A stretch of DNA of 64,000 nt from Triatoma infestans (taxonomy: Eukaryota; Arthropoda; Insecta; Hemiptera; Reduviidae): positions 22,435 to 86,434 of the forward strand of contig JAAEAF010006174.1 of NCBI GenBank assembly GCA_011037195.1, read 5' to 3'. Shown here in pieces: positions 1 through 11,134 of the stretch (position 1 is the stretch's first letter; every line of letters begins with the position of its first letter). The position numbers were made by a program, and so were the translations under genes. A model generated the notes under the pieces. That model searched no databases, was not told where the DNA came from, and worked only from the letters and a program-made list of their open reading frames with translations.

Positions 1-684
1 TTGAAAAAATTTGCCAATTAACTGCATTAAAAGAAAGTCGTTAAAGTGTTTCTCATCAGATCATGCGTGTTGGATTGGAGAGATGTATAGGATTTTAGCC
101 GGTCTCCCAGGAATATCGACTACTGAAGTCACGTAGGTTAATCATATATTTATAAGCAAGTATGAATGTATTTATTTACTGCTTGGGTTTGTTTGTGTGC
201 GCTTTTATAGACTATCTGTATACTTTGTATAAGTATGTTTTTGCATTAGTTGTATTACTCGTATTAGTAGATTTCGTTTCTTCTTAAATTGCATTATACA
301 TACGTCATCATTAATAATTGTACATCATCGCTTCTGTTTTGCTGGTCGATAATTCACCATCTTTACTTCAACTCAATTCAGCTAAACACACTTCTAAACA
401 CATACAACTTACACACGCATCTCTTTGCTGAACTTGTAGCTTCTACCAGTCTTCAATTTCTGTGCTTCTCCTCATCCAATTAAAAGGTGTGTAACTTAAA
501 TTTCCTTTATTTAGATTTCTTATTAATTATCTTTGTTATGGTACGCCCTCCACGTCTGTGATATTTTTTTTTTTAACAGCTCTTTACCCTCATCTGCTAC
601 CACTTACTACTATCTTCGGGTGTTTGAGTTCACTGCTCAAATACGTAGTAATGTACATTACTATAGATTAAACTTACTATTAGG
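1..684. other. AT-rich stretch, no gene seen
   Basis: No supported coding region, RNA gene or clear repeat boundary. Short open frames here have no recognisable protein character. Confidence 0.6.
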
Positions 685-1061
685 TCATCAGAGATATTTT
701 CCATGATAGCCTGCTTCTTTTTGTGGTCTTCAACCGGTTTCGGTCGTTCGCCCATGATGAGGATGCTTTTTTTGTCAATCAATGTGATTACATAGATTTT
801 CACAGAGCAAATTTAGTTGATACACTGGTCTTTAAATGTTTTTGTTAGGGCCTAACTAGGTTACGAGGGTGATGGTGGGAAAGAAAAAACATGTGTTTCG
901 GTCTTTAAAGGGGGGTATATTGTAACCCTTTTAACCCTTTTTGGGGGTGCATAATTTAAACTATGCTATTCTTGAAGGAGATTTACTTTATAAGGGCGAA
1001 CGCCCGAAACCAATCGATGACCACAAAAAGAAGCAGGCTATCACGGAAAATATCTCTCATG
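685..1061. repeat. diverged foldback element with hammerhead-like arms
   Basis: The left arm (about 685-830) and the right arm (about 990-1061) are inverted copies of one sequence carrying the motif GAAACC(G/A)(G/A)T. Both arms are related to the much better preserved palindrome at 1105-1399, including the stretch that runs from the GGGCGAACG hairpin through GATGACCACAAA to AAGCAGGCTA. Between the arms lie about 160 bases that do not pair, so this copy has lost part of its centre or acquired an insertion. Non-coding. It is an older member of the family also found at 21004-21140. Confidence 0.65.
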
Positions 1062-1149
1062 CTCTGCGGAACCAACCACTACTATTAGATAACTATTAGA
1101 TTATATCAGAGACATTTTCCGTGGTAGCCCTTTACGTTTTGTGGTCATC

Positions 1150-1179
1150 GACCGGTTTCGGGCGTTCGCCCATCTTCAG
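1150..1179 (-). ncRNA. hammerhead-ribozyme-like core, left arm
   Basis: On the minus strand the order is CTGAAGA, one T, a 4-bp stem GGGC/GCCC with loop GAAC, then GAAACCGGTC. This matches the hammerhead core CUGANGA - stem II - GAAA - stem III - UH. Stem III would be the self-complementary ACCGGT with no loop, so an RNA would have to act as a dimer. The extra T between CUGANGA and stem II is unusual. Activity is inferred, not shown. Confidence 0.4.
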
Positions 1180-1325
1180 GATGCGTTATTCAGACAGTGT
1201 GACAACACAGATTTGCACAGAGCAGAGTTAGTTTTCACACTCAGAGTTAGTTTCATCAGAGTGAGTGTGAAAACTAACTCTGCTCTGTGCAAGTCTGTGT
1301 TGTCACACTGTCTGAATAACGCATC

Positions 1326-1355
1326 CTGAAGATGGGCGAACGCCCGAAACCGGTC
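1326..1355 (+). ncRNA. hammerhead-ribozyme-like core, right arm
   Basis: This is the same core as at 1150-1179 but on the plus strand: CTGAAGA, T, GGGC-GAAC-GCCC hairpin, GAAACCGGTC. A transcript through the whole palindrome would carry only one sense copy, because the other arm is antisense. Minimal hammerheads with palindromic ACCGGU helix III are known from Penelope-like retroelements, which is why this family is compared with them. Confidence 0.4.
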
Positions 1356-1514
1356 GATGACCACAAAACGAAGCAGGCTACCACGGAAAATGTCTCTGAT
1401 GCTTTCCAGCTCTGAGGAACCAACCACCACCACAACTATTAGATTTTACTTTACTATTAGCATTTTAACATACATTACTATTAACCTTTTTTTAAACAAT
1501 ATAAATTTAAGTTA

Positions 1515-1600
1515 TGCGCAGATATCGAACTGGGGCCCTCCCATTTTACAAGTCCATGCTCATAACCACTACACCAAATTCGCCCCTTACTTTTTTTTTT
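1515..1600 (-). repeat. tRNA-derived SINE fragment (type C)
   Basis: On the minus strand there is a box A-like stretch TGGTGTAGTGGTTATGAGC, a seven-base loop CTTGTAA (anticodon position TGT) and a box B-like AGTTCGATATC. A second copy with the same head and the same sequence to its right lies at 3015-3225. Only the tRNA-like head is clear here. Confidence 0.55.
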
Positions 1601-1628
1601 AGTATGTGTTCGTTAGATATGTTTCTGA

Positions 1629-1905
1629 ATGGAATTATATAAAAATGAACGTTTCGGGCAAAATCCATCATCTTAGTGCAACTTCACTGAATGTTTCTTC
1701 TTCTTTTTTTTCAGTTTTTCGCGATTTACTCGAAAACGGCTTCAACGATATTCTTTAAACTTCATGTTTATTAGCTACAATCATAATTACCTATCATTTT
1801 TATTTGTAATATTTCCCGGTTAAATTTGTATTTTTAAGTTTGTGGGGGTAGAGTAGCGTTTAGCTCTAAAGTACCACTTCAGTACAATGTATGGTTTAGC
1901 CACCT
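1629..1905 (+). repeat. R1 repeat, internal fragment
   Basis: Shares with other copies the order TTTTTCGCGATTT...CGAAAACGGCTTCAACGAT, TTCTTTAAACTT, then the TATCATTTTTATTTGTAA segment and AAAGTACCACTTCAGTA. Both termini are missing. It is diverged from the 42 kb copy and closer to the fragments at 54.1 and 58.0 kb. Confidence 0.6.
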
Positions 1906-1915
1906 CTATAATGTG

Positions 1916-2258
1916 TAAGAGTTATAACCAGACATATTTTTTTGTATTGAAATAAAAAATATCGATTATAGCAATATAAATCCAATTTTATACAGAGTTA
2001 TGGCACAAATTGTATTGTTATACTGAAAATTTAGACCATTTCTTTCTTAATTAGTTATAAAAGTTATTAAATATTAATAAATTTTCTTTAGCTCTGTGTC
2101 AACATTTTAAAACTTCCAACTTCTAGCGTCACAAAGTTGGTTAAACTTTGAATAATCTTTTGAAAACATAATTAATTTTGGCCAAGTTTTTAATGGAACA
2201 AATGACCTTTTTTTTACGTCTAACCTAAGATTTAAAAGTTGGCCATTGTACTAAGATT

Positions 2259-2296
<38 letters not shown>

Positions 2297-3010
2297 GCTT
2301 CCAGTATATTTTTTTGGTAATAAAAAAATAAGTAAAATTTCTTTTAATGAAACTTTTATTGAAGTAATCCTAGTTTATTGCGGTTGACTAAGCTAAAATA
2401 TGTACACTCCAAACAGAGATCAATAATGGATTTAGTGATATTACAAAACTGTTAGCAAAGTTAGTGAATAGTACAAAATGCAAGGAGTTTCTTGATAACG
2501 GTACACGTTATCTCTTCCAGTAGTAGTAACAGTGCTGCAATAGACTATTACTAAATCTCTGAAAGGATTATTAGTATTAATCGTTAGTATTATTATAATT
2601 GCGATGAAGAGTTTGTACTTTCACCTCGTTAACTTACTTAATAAATAGTCATCCTATTAGTAGTTTGTTTTAATTATTAAATAATTATTTATCTTATTAC
2701 ATTAAACGCTTTAATTAATGTATTCCAAGAGGTACTACAACTTGACTAGTCAAGGTTACAGTATAGTTTAGTCACATGTTAATGGAAAGAAATTAAACTG
2801 TTGCAATGTTGGAGGCCATTGCCTTCAATTGGTGACAAGGCTGCCCCCATACTCTTTGGGAGGTGGAGAATTTTTATTTTGTTTACTTTGGTAACAGGAA
2901 GTATGGCGTTCTTGTCAAATTTCCGAAATTGAATTTTCATCAGAACTAAATGTTTTGAAGTTCTGTAAGCTTGAAAAATTTATTTCTTTTTCGTTTAAAG
3001 TAAATTAATG
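1916..3010. other. AT-rich non-coding stretch with a (GT)n run
   Basis: No gene seen. A simple (TG)n repeat occupies 2263-2295. The rest is low-complexity AT-rich DNA. Confidence 0.6.
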
Positions 3011-3014
3011 CTTA

Positions 3015-3225
3015 TCTTTCAGGCGGGCTTAACGTCCAGCTACCTAATTAGATATTATGGACGGGTAACGGAAGCACATAATTTACTAATAACAATGATA
3101 CGCGGCACTCGAACTGGGGGCCCTCTTAGTTACAAGTTCATGCTCATAACCATTACACCAACACCCACCCGCTCCTTATTATTTTACAATATGTTCGTTG
3201 CATATGTTTCTGAATAGAATAACAC
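3015..3225 (-). repeat. tRNA-derived SINE (type C)
   Basis: The minus strand carries box A-like TGGTGTAATGGTTATGAGC, loop CTTGTAA and box B-like CAGTTCGAGTGCC. The body continues leftward through a segment reading AGGTAGCTGGACGTTAAGCC to about 3015. The flank to the right (3180-3225, ATGTTCGTTGCATATGTTTCTGAAT) is also present next to the copy at 1600-1630, so the shared unit is longer than the tRNA-like part. Confidence 0.6.
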
Positions 3226-3239
3226 TTACTTACTTACTT

Positions 3240-4690
3240 TCCCGGCGTCAGATCAAATTGTCCCTCCAAAGATCTCTCTTCCACCAGTCACCCTCCCGCT
3301 GCCCACTACCAGCCATCTGCCCCTCTATGTATCATCTTCCCACCCTCGAGCTGACCTTACTCGTCTTCTTTTTCTCTCTGGATTCCACGTTCTCACCATC
3401 TCTGGCCTTCTTTCTGAGGGCATCCTTCTGAGGTGTCCATACCATTTCAGTTTTCTTTTTACTAATCTTTCCTCCATAATCTACTTGAGCTCCATTTCCT
3501 TCCTTATACCTTCATTCCTTAATCCATCTCTTCTGTTTTTTCAAAACACCTCCTCCAATAATCCATTTCTACAATACTTATCTTTCACACATTTTCCTTG
3601 TAGGAGCCCAGGTTTCTGATCCGTATGCGAGAATTCCTTCTGTTATTGAGTAGAATATTCGTTTTTTATTATTTTTTGACAGAAATTGATTTCATATTAC
3701 TGGGTGTGGCATCCTAACCGCCTTTCGGGCCTGACCACTTCTAATCCGCACTTCCTCTTCATAACCTCCCCCCTCTTCCAAAACCGAACCAAAGTACTTA
3801 AAATACTTAGTCCTCCAGCATTTCTCCCGGTCCACCAGTAAATCTTCCTTCTCACTTCCTGCTACCAGCATATACTCTGCCTTATTATAATTTATCTTCA
3901 TTCCCCAACTTGATAGTTCCTCTTTCTAGATCCTCTTTATCCTGAGCTATATCCACCTGGTCATTAGCAAAGAATAAAGTACAAAGGTGCTCATCTTCAA
4001 TCTGCAAACCCATACCTTTACACTTTCTGAGCCATTCATGCACCGCCCTATCCAGGTAGATTTTAAATAACGTTGACGATAGGCAGCACCCCTGTTTTAG
4101 GCCCTTGGAGGTCTGGAATGCTCTGGATATTTTTTCCTCCTGCTTCACACAGTATACATTATCTTGATACATCTTCTGTACGGCAAGAATCAATTCCTTC
4201 TCTATACCTACTTCATCTAGTGCTAGCCACATTCTCTCTCTAGAGATTTCATCGTAGGCCTTCTCCAGGTCAATAAATGCCAGATGCAACTCCTTATTCC
4301 TTGCCTTGCATTTATCTATTAATTGCCTCAAAATGAAAATGTAATCTACACATGATCTCCCAGCTGTAAATCCACTCTGTTCCTGAGGGGTCGCATATTT
4401 CATTTCTATTCTGTTTTTTAATATTCTTCCCAACAGTCTGGCTATGAAGCTCTGTAATTCTCACACAAGGTTTTATCCCCTTTCTTATAAATTGATGAGA
4501 GGTATCCCATTCTTATATCTTCCGGAATCCTGCCACCTCTCATTATTGAATTAAACAGAGTAAGGCCCAGACCAAAGCTGGTCCTCCGGCTTTTAAAAGT
4601 TCTACTGGGATGCCCTCAGGGCCAGGGCGCTTTTCCATTTTTTGTTTCTTTCAGGGCTCTCCATACTTCCTTCTCCTCTATTAAATTTTA
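3240..4690 (-). pseudogene. 5'-truncated non-LTR retrotransposon, reverse transcriptase relic
   Basis: Read on the minus strand, the order is that of an insect endonuclease-reverse transcriptase C-terminal half. It runs from a fingers motif GKAPGPEGIPVELLK (near 4600-4650), through SGFTAGRSC and LAFIDLEKAYD (palm A) and KGLKQGCCLSSTLF, to the palm C motif, here FFAND instead of FADD. Then come a thumb segment (EYMLVAGSEK...KYFGSVLEEGG, 3692-3901) and a much decayed tail ending near 3240 with SLEGQFDLTPG. The longest uninterrupted frame is 182 codons (3885-4433). Stops and frameshifts separate the parts, and the D-to-N change in the catalytic motif would inactivate the enzyme. The exact clade is not resolved. 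A C-terminal tail of the same type lies at 60645-61085. Confidence 0.8.
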
Positions 4691-6500
4691 ATAGAGGATT
4701 TTCATAGAATAACATAAAGACTAAAAAATTACAGAAGTTATGTTTAGAATTTTTACATTTTGGTATCAGCAGAATATAATAAACTAAAGTTTAATAAAAT
4801 AAAATCGCATAAATAGAAGAAACACATAAACATCCAGCCTGAATTGATTTAAAAAAAGTCTCTGTAAAAGACGTAATTATCATCCAGTGCATAAGAAGTT
4901 GAAAACTTCATACAGTTTTTACATCGCAAGGTGTGAGATTTTTACTTCTCCAAAGGTTGGAATCTGGATCTAGAATGTACACAGCATTTCACAACAAAAT
5001 GGTGTGAAGTTTCATTAGCTTCCTCACTTCTCGGTAGAAGCTGATAGTTAGAGACCACTTCCCGCATTTATTATCAATCCGTAAAAACTATAGTTTTCCC
5101 TTTTACATGACGCAAAGTTGCAAGCACCAACACTTAATGGCGTCAATATTCCATTGGCAAAAGAGGTCAAGTATTCAGGTCATCTTTGACCAAGTTGGAA
5201 TCCACACATCCTCAGAGCCACTTAAAAGCCGCAATGCCTATGGCAAAAGATTGTTTGGGTATAACTAGGGTATAATTTCCAAAATTACAGGATTGCATAA
5301 GGGGTGATTAGACCCTATATTTTATGTGCTCACAAAAAGAGGGCGCGTTAGATCTGTGTTGGTGGTAGGTTGGTGGACTAAAGCGCTGCAGGAGAGAATA
5401 AACTGATAGTCGGTAGAGATTTACTCGGCCCGCCGCCACTATACATCTACATCCAGAGTGATTTGAAATTAAATGAAAAAACAACTTTATTCCGGGACTC
5501 TGTGCCTTAAGAATAAAAAAAGTGTTGCAACTAAAGAAATACAAATCTAACTGATACAGGTTTAATACAAATCTACTGATACAGGTAGATAAAATTAAAA
5601 AAAATAAAAAATTCATCGATACAAGGTGATAGATAAATATGATATTTCAGACAACACAAAGGATAAAGGTTTAAAAAAAAGCAAAGGTGGAAGAGCAAAA
5701 CTTAGGTGCTGGGTGATGAAACAATAAACTGCTGTATTACAGCGGAATAGTGCCAGTATACAGGAATGAAAGGTCGAGGGTAAGATGCTGGGATGATTTG
5801 AAGAGATATTGAGGCACAAGATTATTAGAGAGATCCTGGGTATTCTGTTTGTAATTCAGAGGATTGGAGTGATTGAATGAATTCGCCATCGGCTTAAATA
5901 GTTATCCGTGCCCATAATTAGGAATTTTCAAAAATATATGAAATGAAATCGGACATGATACTGAACATGTAAGGATCGTATGTTTCTGAGACACAATTTT
6001 GGGAATAATTTCTGAATCTTAATACCAGACAGTATCAGAATGGAATCAAAGGACCTATATCGGGAGATTCTATCTGATATAACGACAACTCTAAGACTAT
6101 GGGAGAAATCGGAGCTGGAATTTATAACCTTAATTCTTTTGCAGTGTTCCCAAAAAAAAATCATTGTTTACGTACGGGAATACAGCAAATCAGAGGCCTC
6201 GTAAAAGAATACTAATGGCCAAAGACAGCGGCTTTTAATGTACCGTTACAAAAGCTTGTTTCAATCCTGTTCAACAGGCCGCATTGTTCATATGATTTTC
6301 CTATAACAGTTATGAGAAAAACCTCTTAACTTTATTTAAACAATTTTCCCGAAAGAATTTATGTTCAGAAATTCTGCGATGCCGATACATTGTGCTTCTC
6401 TTATTGAAGTTATTTTAGAACAACTTTCTGTCCATTCCTGGTAATGGTGATGAAGGAACTAAATATTTTATTAGTGAAAATTTCGACTATCAAGGAAATT
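4691..6500. other. non-coding stretch, no gene seen
   Basis: Short frames on the minus strand (60-102 codons) show no motif, and their composition follows the AT-rich background. A short direct repeat TGATACAGGT occurs twice near 5550-5590. Some R1-like words occur near 6290-6350 but are too decayed to bound. Confidence 0.5.
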
Positions 6501-6504
6501 TGTC

Positions 6505-7200
6505 TAAAGTCACCCAGATTTTCCATTTCTTTTACGTCTAATAAGAGATAATGCGATCGTATCAAATCTTTCAAATTGAGTTTTCACCGGAAACACATGT
6601 TTTGTGGTCCACTGAGACCGAATTTTTTTTTTTTTAAGACTGGTCAGTGAGCATATATTTTGTGCGTGTGTGTGAACAAAAAATTGCAGGGAGTTCAAAT
6701 TTGGTATTCAACTGCCACTAAGATTTCGGTCAAAATCAATCAATCAGAAGTGAAACTTGAAGAATGATTTTTTTACCCCAGTTTTTTTTTTAATTTTCTC
6801 GAAAATAGCTCCAACAATTTTCTTTAAACTTCGTATAATATTTATACTCCAAATGTTTATTACATTTTATTTGAAACATTTTGGTAGGAACAATGATTTT
6901 TTGAGGGAATGTAAAGAGAATGGTATGATTTACTTACTCTAAATTTATCGTTCCAGTGCGATATATGGCCCTACAAAATAAAATATATTATTATACATTA
7001 GAAACAGTGCTAAAAATTCCAAATTTGAAGAAAAATCTATGTGAACCAGATACATGACTTTACAAAAATAGGTTTTGATTTTTTTTCCTAAAATCTACAA
7101 AAACCATTTCTTTAAACTTGGAATATTTAACAACATTGAAAGATGTAATTTTTATTATTTTTTTGTAACATTTAGCCGGAAAAAAATTTTAATTTTTTTA
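6505..7200 (+). repeat. R1 repeat copy, diverged
   Basis: The left end reads CCAGATTTTCC followed by ATTTCTTTTACGTCTAATAAGAG, the degenerate R1 terminus preceded by the CAGATTTT segment seen at other junctions. Next come GAGTTTTCACCGGAAA, a GT-rich spot near 6660-6672, and the internal CGAAAATAGCTCCAACAATTTTCTTTAAACTT type segment. The 3' half fades into AT-rich sequence by about 7200. Non-coding. Confidence 0.65.
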
Positions 7201-7256
7201 TTTTTATAGAATTTGTCCAATAATATTGGCGGCTCTCTTCTGGTTTACAATTTAAT

Positions 7257-7528
7257 CACTACTAAAACCCTATGGCGCAACAGCCCATGAAGGGCCATGG
7301 CTTGCCAGACGGCTATTTCAATGGAGGCATGTGATAGGCACGCCGCAGTTCCCACGCGGTCTTTAGTTCCGGCTTTCGCTACCTAGGGCGCTACTAACTC
7401 TGTAGCTTCCCACTTTTTATCACGATGCTGGGTCAACACCGACTTTGCCCTCACGGGAATCGAACCCTGAATTCTCGCATGAAAGGCGAGTGTGCTAGCC
7501 ACTAGACCAACGCGTGAGGACACTACTA
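7257..7528 (-). repeat. tRNA-Glu-derived SINE with 8-bp TSD
   Basis: Flanked by the direct repeat CACTACTA at 7257-7264 and 7521-7528, so the insert is 7265-7520 on the minus strand. The 5' part is a tRNA-like head (7448-7520). The body runs leftward and ends with a segment containing GGCCCTTCATGGGCTGTTGC and GCGCCATAGGG, without a poly(A) tail. The TSD and tRNA head together make retroposition by LINE machinery the natural reading. Confidence 0.8.
7448..7520 (-). tRNA. tRNA-Glu(TTC)-like head of the SINE, not a free gene
   Basis: The 73-base cloverleaf can be folded: acceptor TCCTCAC/GTGAGGG, D-arm TGGTCTAGTGGCTAGCA, anticodon stem CTCGC/GCGAG with loop CTTTCAT (anticodon TTC), and T-arm with GGTTCGATTCC. 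It abuts the TSD at its 5' end and continues into the SINE body at its 3' end, so it is interpreted as the internal promoter of the SINE. A tRNA caller may report it as a low-scoring or pseudo tRNA-Glu. Confidence 0.4.
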
Positions 7529-9180
7529 TTACTTTGCTTGCTAGAAATTGAATCTCCCCACCAATCATTAAGTTAGGACAAATGAGTTTTAAGAAAATTT
7601 GTCGTTTTATATATAATAATTGTATTTATATATTTATTGATTATGTACCTTCTTTTGTAGCTATATATTACTTGGCAATAATTGAATGGCAATTAATGCC
7701 AAAAGCCATGAAATTTTGTTTAAAAAATACAATTTATTCCTGTATCTTATTAGTTATTAGTATTTTATTTTATATTATTTTATTTTGTTTTTAAAGAAAA
7801 ATTGTTTTCTTTGTTTCCTTTAAGAAAAAAAAAATTGTTTATTTATTTAGTTTTGCTGAAGCAATGGTAGTAAAATTATTTTTCTTTTGTACTTTCAACA
7901 TGTAAAACTTTGTAATGTATGTATGGAGACAACTCCATTTGTACGGGGGTAATCCCCAAAGACAAATAAAGATATTATTATTATTATTATATATATAACT
8001 GTATTTAAGAACAGTTAGAGGAAGTGTTTTTTTTTTTGAGAAATCACTTTCTAGTTATAAGATGAAGAAGAGTTGTCATGTAATGATTCTAATATATTTT
8101 TCTGCGACCGGTTTCATTTCAAATTTGAAACATTATCTTATAGTGTTTCTGTTGAAATCTGTATAAATTAGTGAAGCATGTTTTTTTTATTTTCATTCTT
8201 ATAATTTATATCCATTTCTTCCAGTAACACTACCAGATGAAGTTTCCAAATATTGAAAGGAAATCTGTCACAGAAAAAAATAAATTATATTTAAAATTGT
8301 GACCCGACGACTCTTTCATCCTATAATTGATCCTAGAAAATCACTATATCAATTCATTTATAACCAAACCCAAAATCCAATTTCTTATCCTCTGAATCTC
8401 ACAAGATCACCATTATAGTACTAAGTGAAAGTATAATTGATTGTAAAAATGTTTCTTCGACATTTTTACAAAAAAAAAAAAAAAACTTTCGATAAAGTGA
8501 AGTTTATTATCTTTACGATTCATTTTTCATAACTTTATATAAGAAGTTTTAACCACTTATAGGGGAGTATAAGATAAGCGGAATGTTTTTATCACCTTTA
8601 GGGTTCTCGATTAATTCAACCTTATCGAAAAATAAATTCTCAAGAAGTCAATGTAGGTAGGTTTTCATGTATAAATAGAAATCCTCCATCATTCATTTCA
8701 CTGTTAGCATTTCCATTTTGAACGTATTAAGGAGAACCAAATACATACAACAATATTTCCATCAATCTTTATTCTTTTACTTTTAATCAACTTGTCGGAT
8801 GTAATATCTAACTTAAGTTTCTTATCCAACTATTTATTTTCTATTCTGACACATATAGGAAAAGTTTTACAACTGATGTGTATATGGTATTTAAATGTGC
8901 TACAGGATTTCTATATCAAAACTGTTAAACATAAAAACAAAATTAATTATATATTTTTTCATAATATCAATATCTACATACATCAACAATGCCTATCAGT
9001 TTTTATTTAATTGATTTATTTCAAGAAAATTTATTTTTATGGCTACGGAAGACTTACGTCATTATTCTTGTCTCCAAAGTGCTATTCAAAATGTTTCTAG
9101 CATTTATAATAGGATGTTACAAACGTTTTTACGAATGAAAAAACGATTTTGTTTGTATAATTTATATCAATATTTATTTT
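7529..9180. other. AT-rich non-coding stretch with a retroelement-like 3' tail
   Basis: At about 7919-7990 the sequence GGTAATCCCCAAAGACAAATAAAGATATT is followed by (ATT)n. This is the kind of 3' end left by non-LTR elements, but no coding part is attached. Near 8097-8150 (minus strand) a GAAACCGGTC word is preceded by a degenerate hairpin. No gene seen. Confidence 0.45.
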
Positions 9181-9184
9181 CACC

Positions 9185-9345
9185 AAAATGTCCGAAGAAA
9201 ACAATTATGATTCAGTCTTCTGTGATGCGGCAGCTGAAGAAATTTGTGCAGTGTAAGGAGGTGCACCGAACTATCGGCAGGTTTTGGTTCAAATGTTTCA
9301 AAATTGGGGAACAGTGCTTTCAAAATAAGGCAAAATAAGGATCAG
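9185..9345 (+). pseudogene. possible mariner/Tc1-type transposase helix-turn-helix relic
   Basis: A short frame reads RTIGRFWFKCFKIGEQCFQN, then KAK, a stop and GSGRLSE. This resembles the WFxRFKxGxxSxxNKxKxGRPS segment of mariner-type N-terminal DNA-binding domains. The frame breaks just after, and no catalytic DDE/D part follows on the same strand. Weak evidence; it could be chance similarity. Confidence 0.3.
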
Positions 9346-9633
9346 GTCGCCTTTCGGAAAGTGTGAAGCGGGATCCATATTCGAGGATTATCTCCCACAG
9401 TAGGTGGTTCAAATGCCTCGTTGAGCAGTTATCTCAAAAATATAGATGTTCGGAATTTAAAGCCAAGATCAGATCTTGAACTGCCAGAGCGTCAAATCAA
9501 GCAACGTGTCGATGGGTTCAAAACTTTGCTCCAAAAACGAATAAGATGACAAGCTTTAGAAAAGAATAATCAATAATCAAAGAATAATCAACATAAAGTA
9601 TCTACTTTTGGTCACTTGTTATTGATTATCTCA

Positions 9634-10160
9634 CTTGTAACAACAAGCCCCACCTTCCCCTACCCAATTTTTGTATACTAAAAAGTTCTCTTCAAGGAAA
9701 TATCAATTAGAATTTCTTAATTCCCTTTTCGTTTCACGATTGTTGGCAGAAAAAAGCCCTCTCTTCTGATCGCTTTGTGAAAATTTTATTGGATCTTCAT
9801 ATGTGAGCCACTTTTGCACACATGTTTTCACTTGTTCATAGGCTGTGAAACTTTTCACCATGCAATAACTTTTTGAGGAAGGTTTTCCAGCCTTTTGCAA
9901 TTTTCCCGCAATCGGTTCAAATGATTTTCTAAACATAGACTATCTACACAGATAAATATTTTTTTTTTGAAACTGGAATATTGATTTTTGGGGGTTCTGG
10001 GGAAGCAGCAATTTGAGCTTTACTATAAAGTAACATTTCAATATAATGTATGGTTCTGGGGCAACTGTTAGAACTGTGAGGCAAATGTTATTGAGATTTG
10101 TTAAAAAGCGCTGATTTCTGGACTATAATGTAATCACTTGAAATACTACTTTGTATCACT
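9634..10160. repeat. 0.5 kb block, copy 1 (paired with 14189-14735)
   Basis: This block is largely the same as 14189-14735. Both start with a CAACAA(G/C)(C/A)CC...CCCCTACCC edge, which is the terminal motif of the pogo/Tigger-like element, and both continue through GTATACTAAAAAGTTCTCTTCAAG, the short minus-strand frame below and an R1-like piece (TTTGGGGGTTCTGGGG...). Differences are mostly scattered substitutions, so the two copies have been separate for some time. Confidence 0.75.
9703..9936 (-). pseudogene. possible transposase C-terminal scrap, mariner-like
   Basis: The 77-codon minus-strand frame contains SYCMVKSFTAYEQVKTCVQK followed by WLTYEDPIKFS. The pattern F-x-x-Y-E-x-V-K-x-x-V-x-x-W-L-x-x-x-D recalls the last region of mariner transposases, but the following LPERW-type block is not in frame. 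The same peptide with five or so changes is readable at 14272-14514. Identification is tentative. Confidence 0.3.
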
Positions 10161-10234
10161 TGAAAATCCAAAAAAGCGTAAGCAGAAGTTACTACAAGGC
10201 CATGGAGCCCAGAATTTAGCCATGATCATTTCGG

Positions 10235-10560
10235 GAAACAAGCATGTATAATGGATGTGTAGGGTGGAGAGAATTTGTGTGGTTGATGAATTAAGAAGAA
10301 GACTTGGTTAACACTGGTTAACTAATATATTAATAACTAGAAACAGACTGCCTGGACTTTACAATAAAGAAATGTTTAAGGTAGAGTGGTCAGAGTAATG
10401 ACACCTAGCGATTGGATGTATTGAACTGAATTCTCAACTGTGTCTTTATGGATTGTCAGTCGCTATATTTATACAGTTTCTCCCACTCCAGTCCGAGAGA
10501 GTGATTTTGGGTTTTGTTTCACCTTTACTCTCTTTGGTGTTTCTCCTTTGCTCTCTTTGC
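10235..10560 (+). repeat. Rep2 interspersed repeat, copy 1 (diverged)
   Basis: Shares ACTGCCTGGACTTTA, TTTATACAGTTTCTCCCACT and CCAGTCCGAGAGAGTG with the copies at 25131-25435 (minus) and 48060-48400 (plus). No coding capacity. The class is not recognised; an LTR or a SINE-like unit are both possible. Confidence 0.6.
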
Positions 10561-11134
10561 TGTTACACATGCTTTGTTTTTTATGGAACTTTGAAGGTGT
10601 TTTGTTCCAAACGACAAAACTGTTACCTCTTAACTTTATATTGAAGAATTGGACAGAGTTTATATGAAGTCTAAGCAAAAAATCTTTCTAATTAACCAAA
10701 ATAAAATTATTCTGCAATATGACGCAATTATTCTGCAATTATTACGCTTCCGCCCATCGCTCATGTTTGACTCAGATAAAATTACCAGAGTTGAATTGAG
10801 AAAGCGTTTTATATTACCCTTCCGAAGTTGCATTATCTGATTATGGTCTTTTCCGGTTTATGGCTCATTTTCCCAAAGAATAACACTAAGAAAAATTATG
10901 AAGCAGAGTGATTAGGATGCTAGGAGGATTAGGGTGCTGAGGTTTTTCGCCTCAGAACAAAGGACAGATAGAAGACTCAAAACTGAAAAAAATGGGTGAA
11001 AGTGTAAAAAAATGACGGTTTTATATTTTGAATAATAAGATTCAAGTAAGCGTTTTTATATTTACTTTTGAAAAAATCTATTTCGGAATATGTAGATAGA
11101 TCCGCAATGCTGGATAACATCAGGGATTAAAGAA
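10561..11134. other. non-coding stretch, no gene seen
   Basis: Overlapping short frames on both strands near 10440-10840 have no motif and track the repeat upstream. Nothing else is recognised. Confidence 0.5.

Larger units (their letters stand above)
1105..1399. repeat. near-perfect palindromic (foldback) element
   Basis: Left arm 1105-1242 and right arm 1263-1399 are reverse complements over about 137 bases with only a few differences near 1130-1138. The spacer is only about 20 bases. Because of the palindrome, the same peptide can be read from both strands, which marks these frames as non-coding. Each arm contains one hammerhead-like core (1150-1179 on the minus strand, 1326-1355 on the plus strand). 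A single arm of the same family sits at 21004-21140. No TIR-type transposase is nearby. Inverted Penelope-type terminal repeats or a foldback/MITE are the main candidate classes. Confidence 0.8.

Noticed and set aside
1141..1433. Two open frames on opposite strands encoding the same peptide
   Set aside because: They are the mirror images of the palindrome at 1105-1399. The shared peptide follows from the inverted repeat and not from a protein.
7448..7520. Functional tRNA-Glu gene
   Set aside because: The cloverleaf is acceptable, but it sits precisely at the 5' end of a TSD-flanked SINE, so it is the SINE promoter and not an independent gene.
8097..8150. GAAACCGGTC on the minus strand with an upstream hairpin
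   Set aside because: No CUGANGA box can be placed, so this is at most a dead relative.
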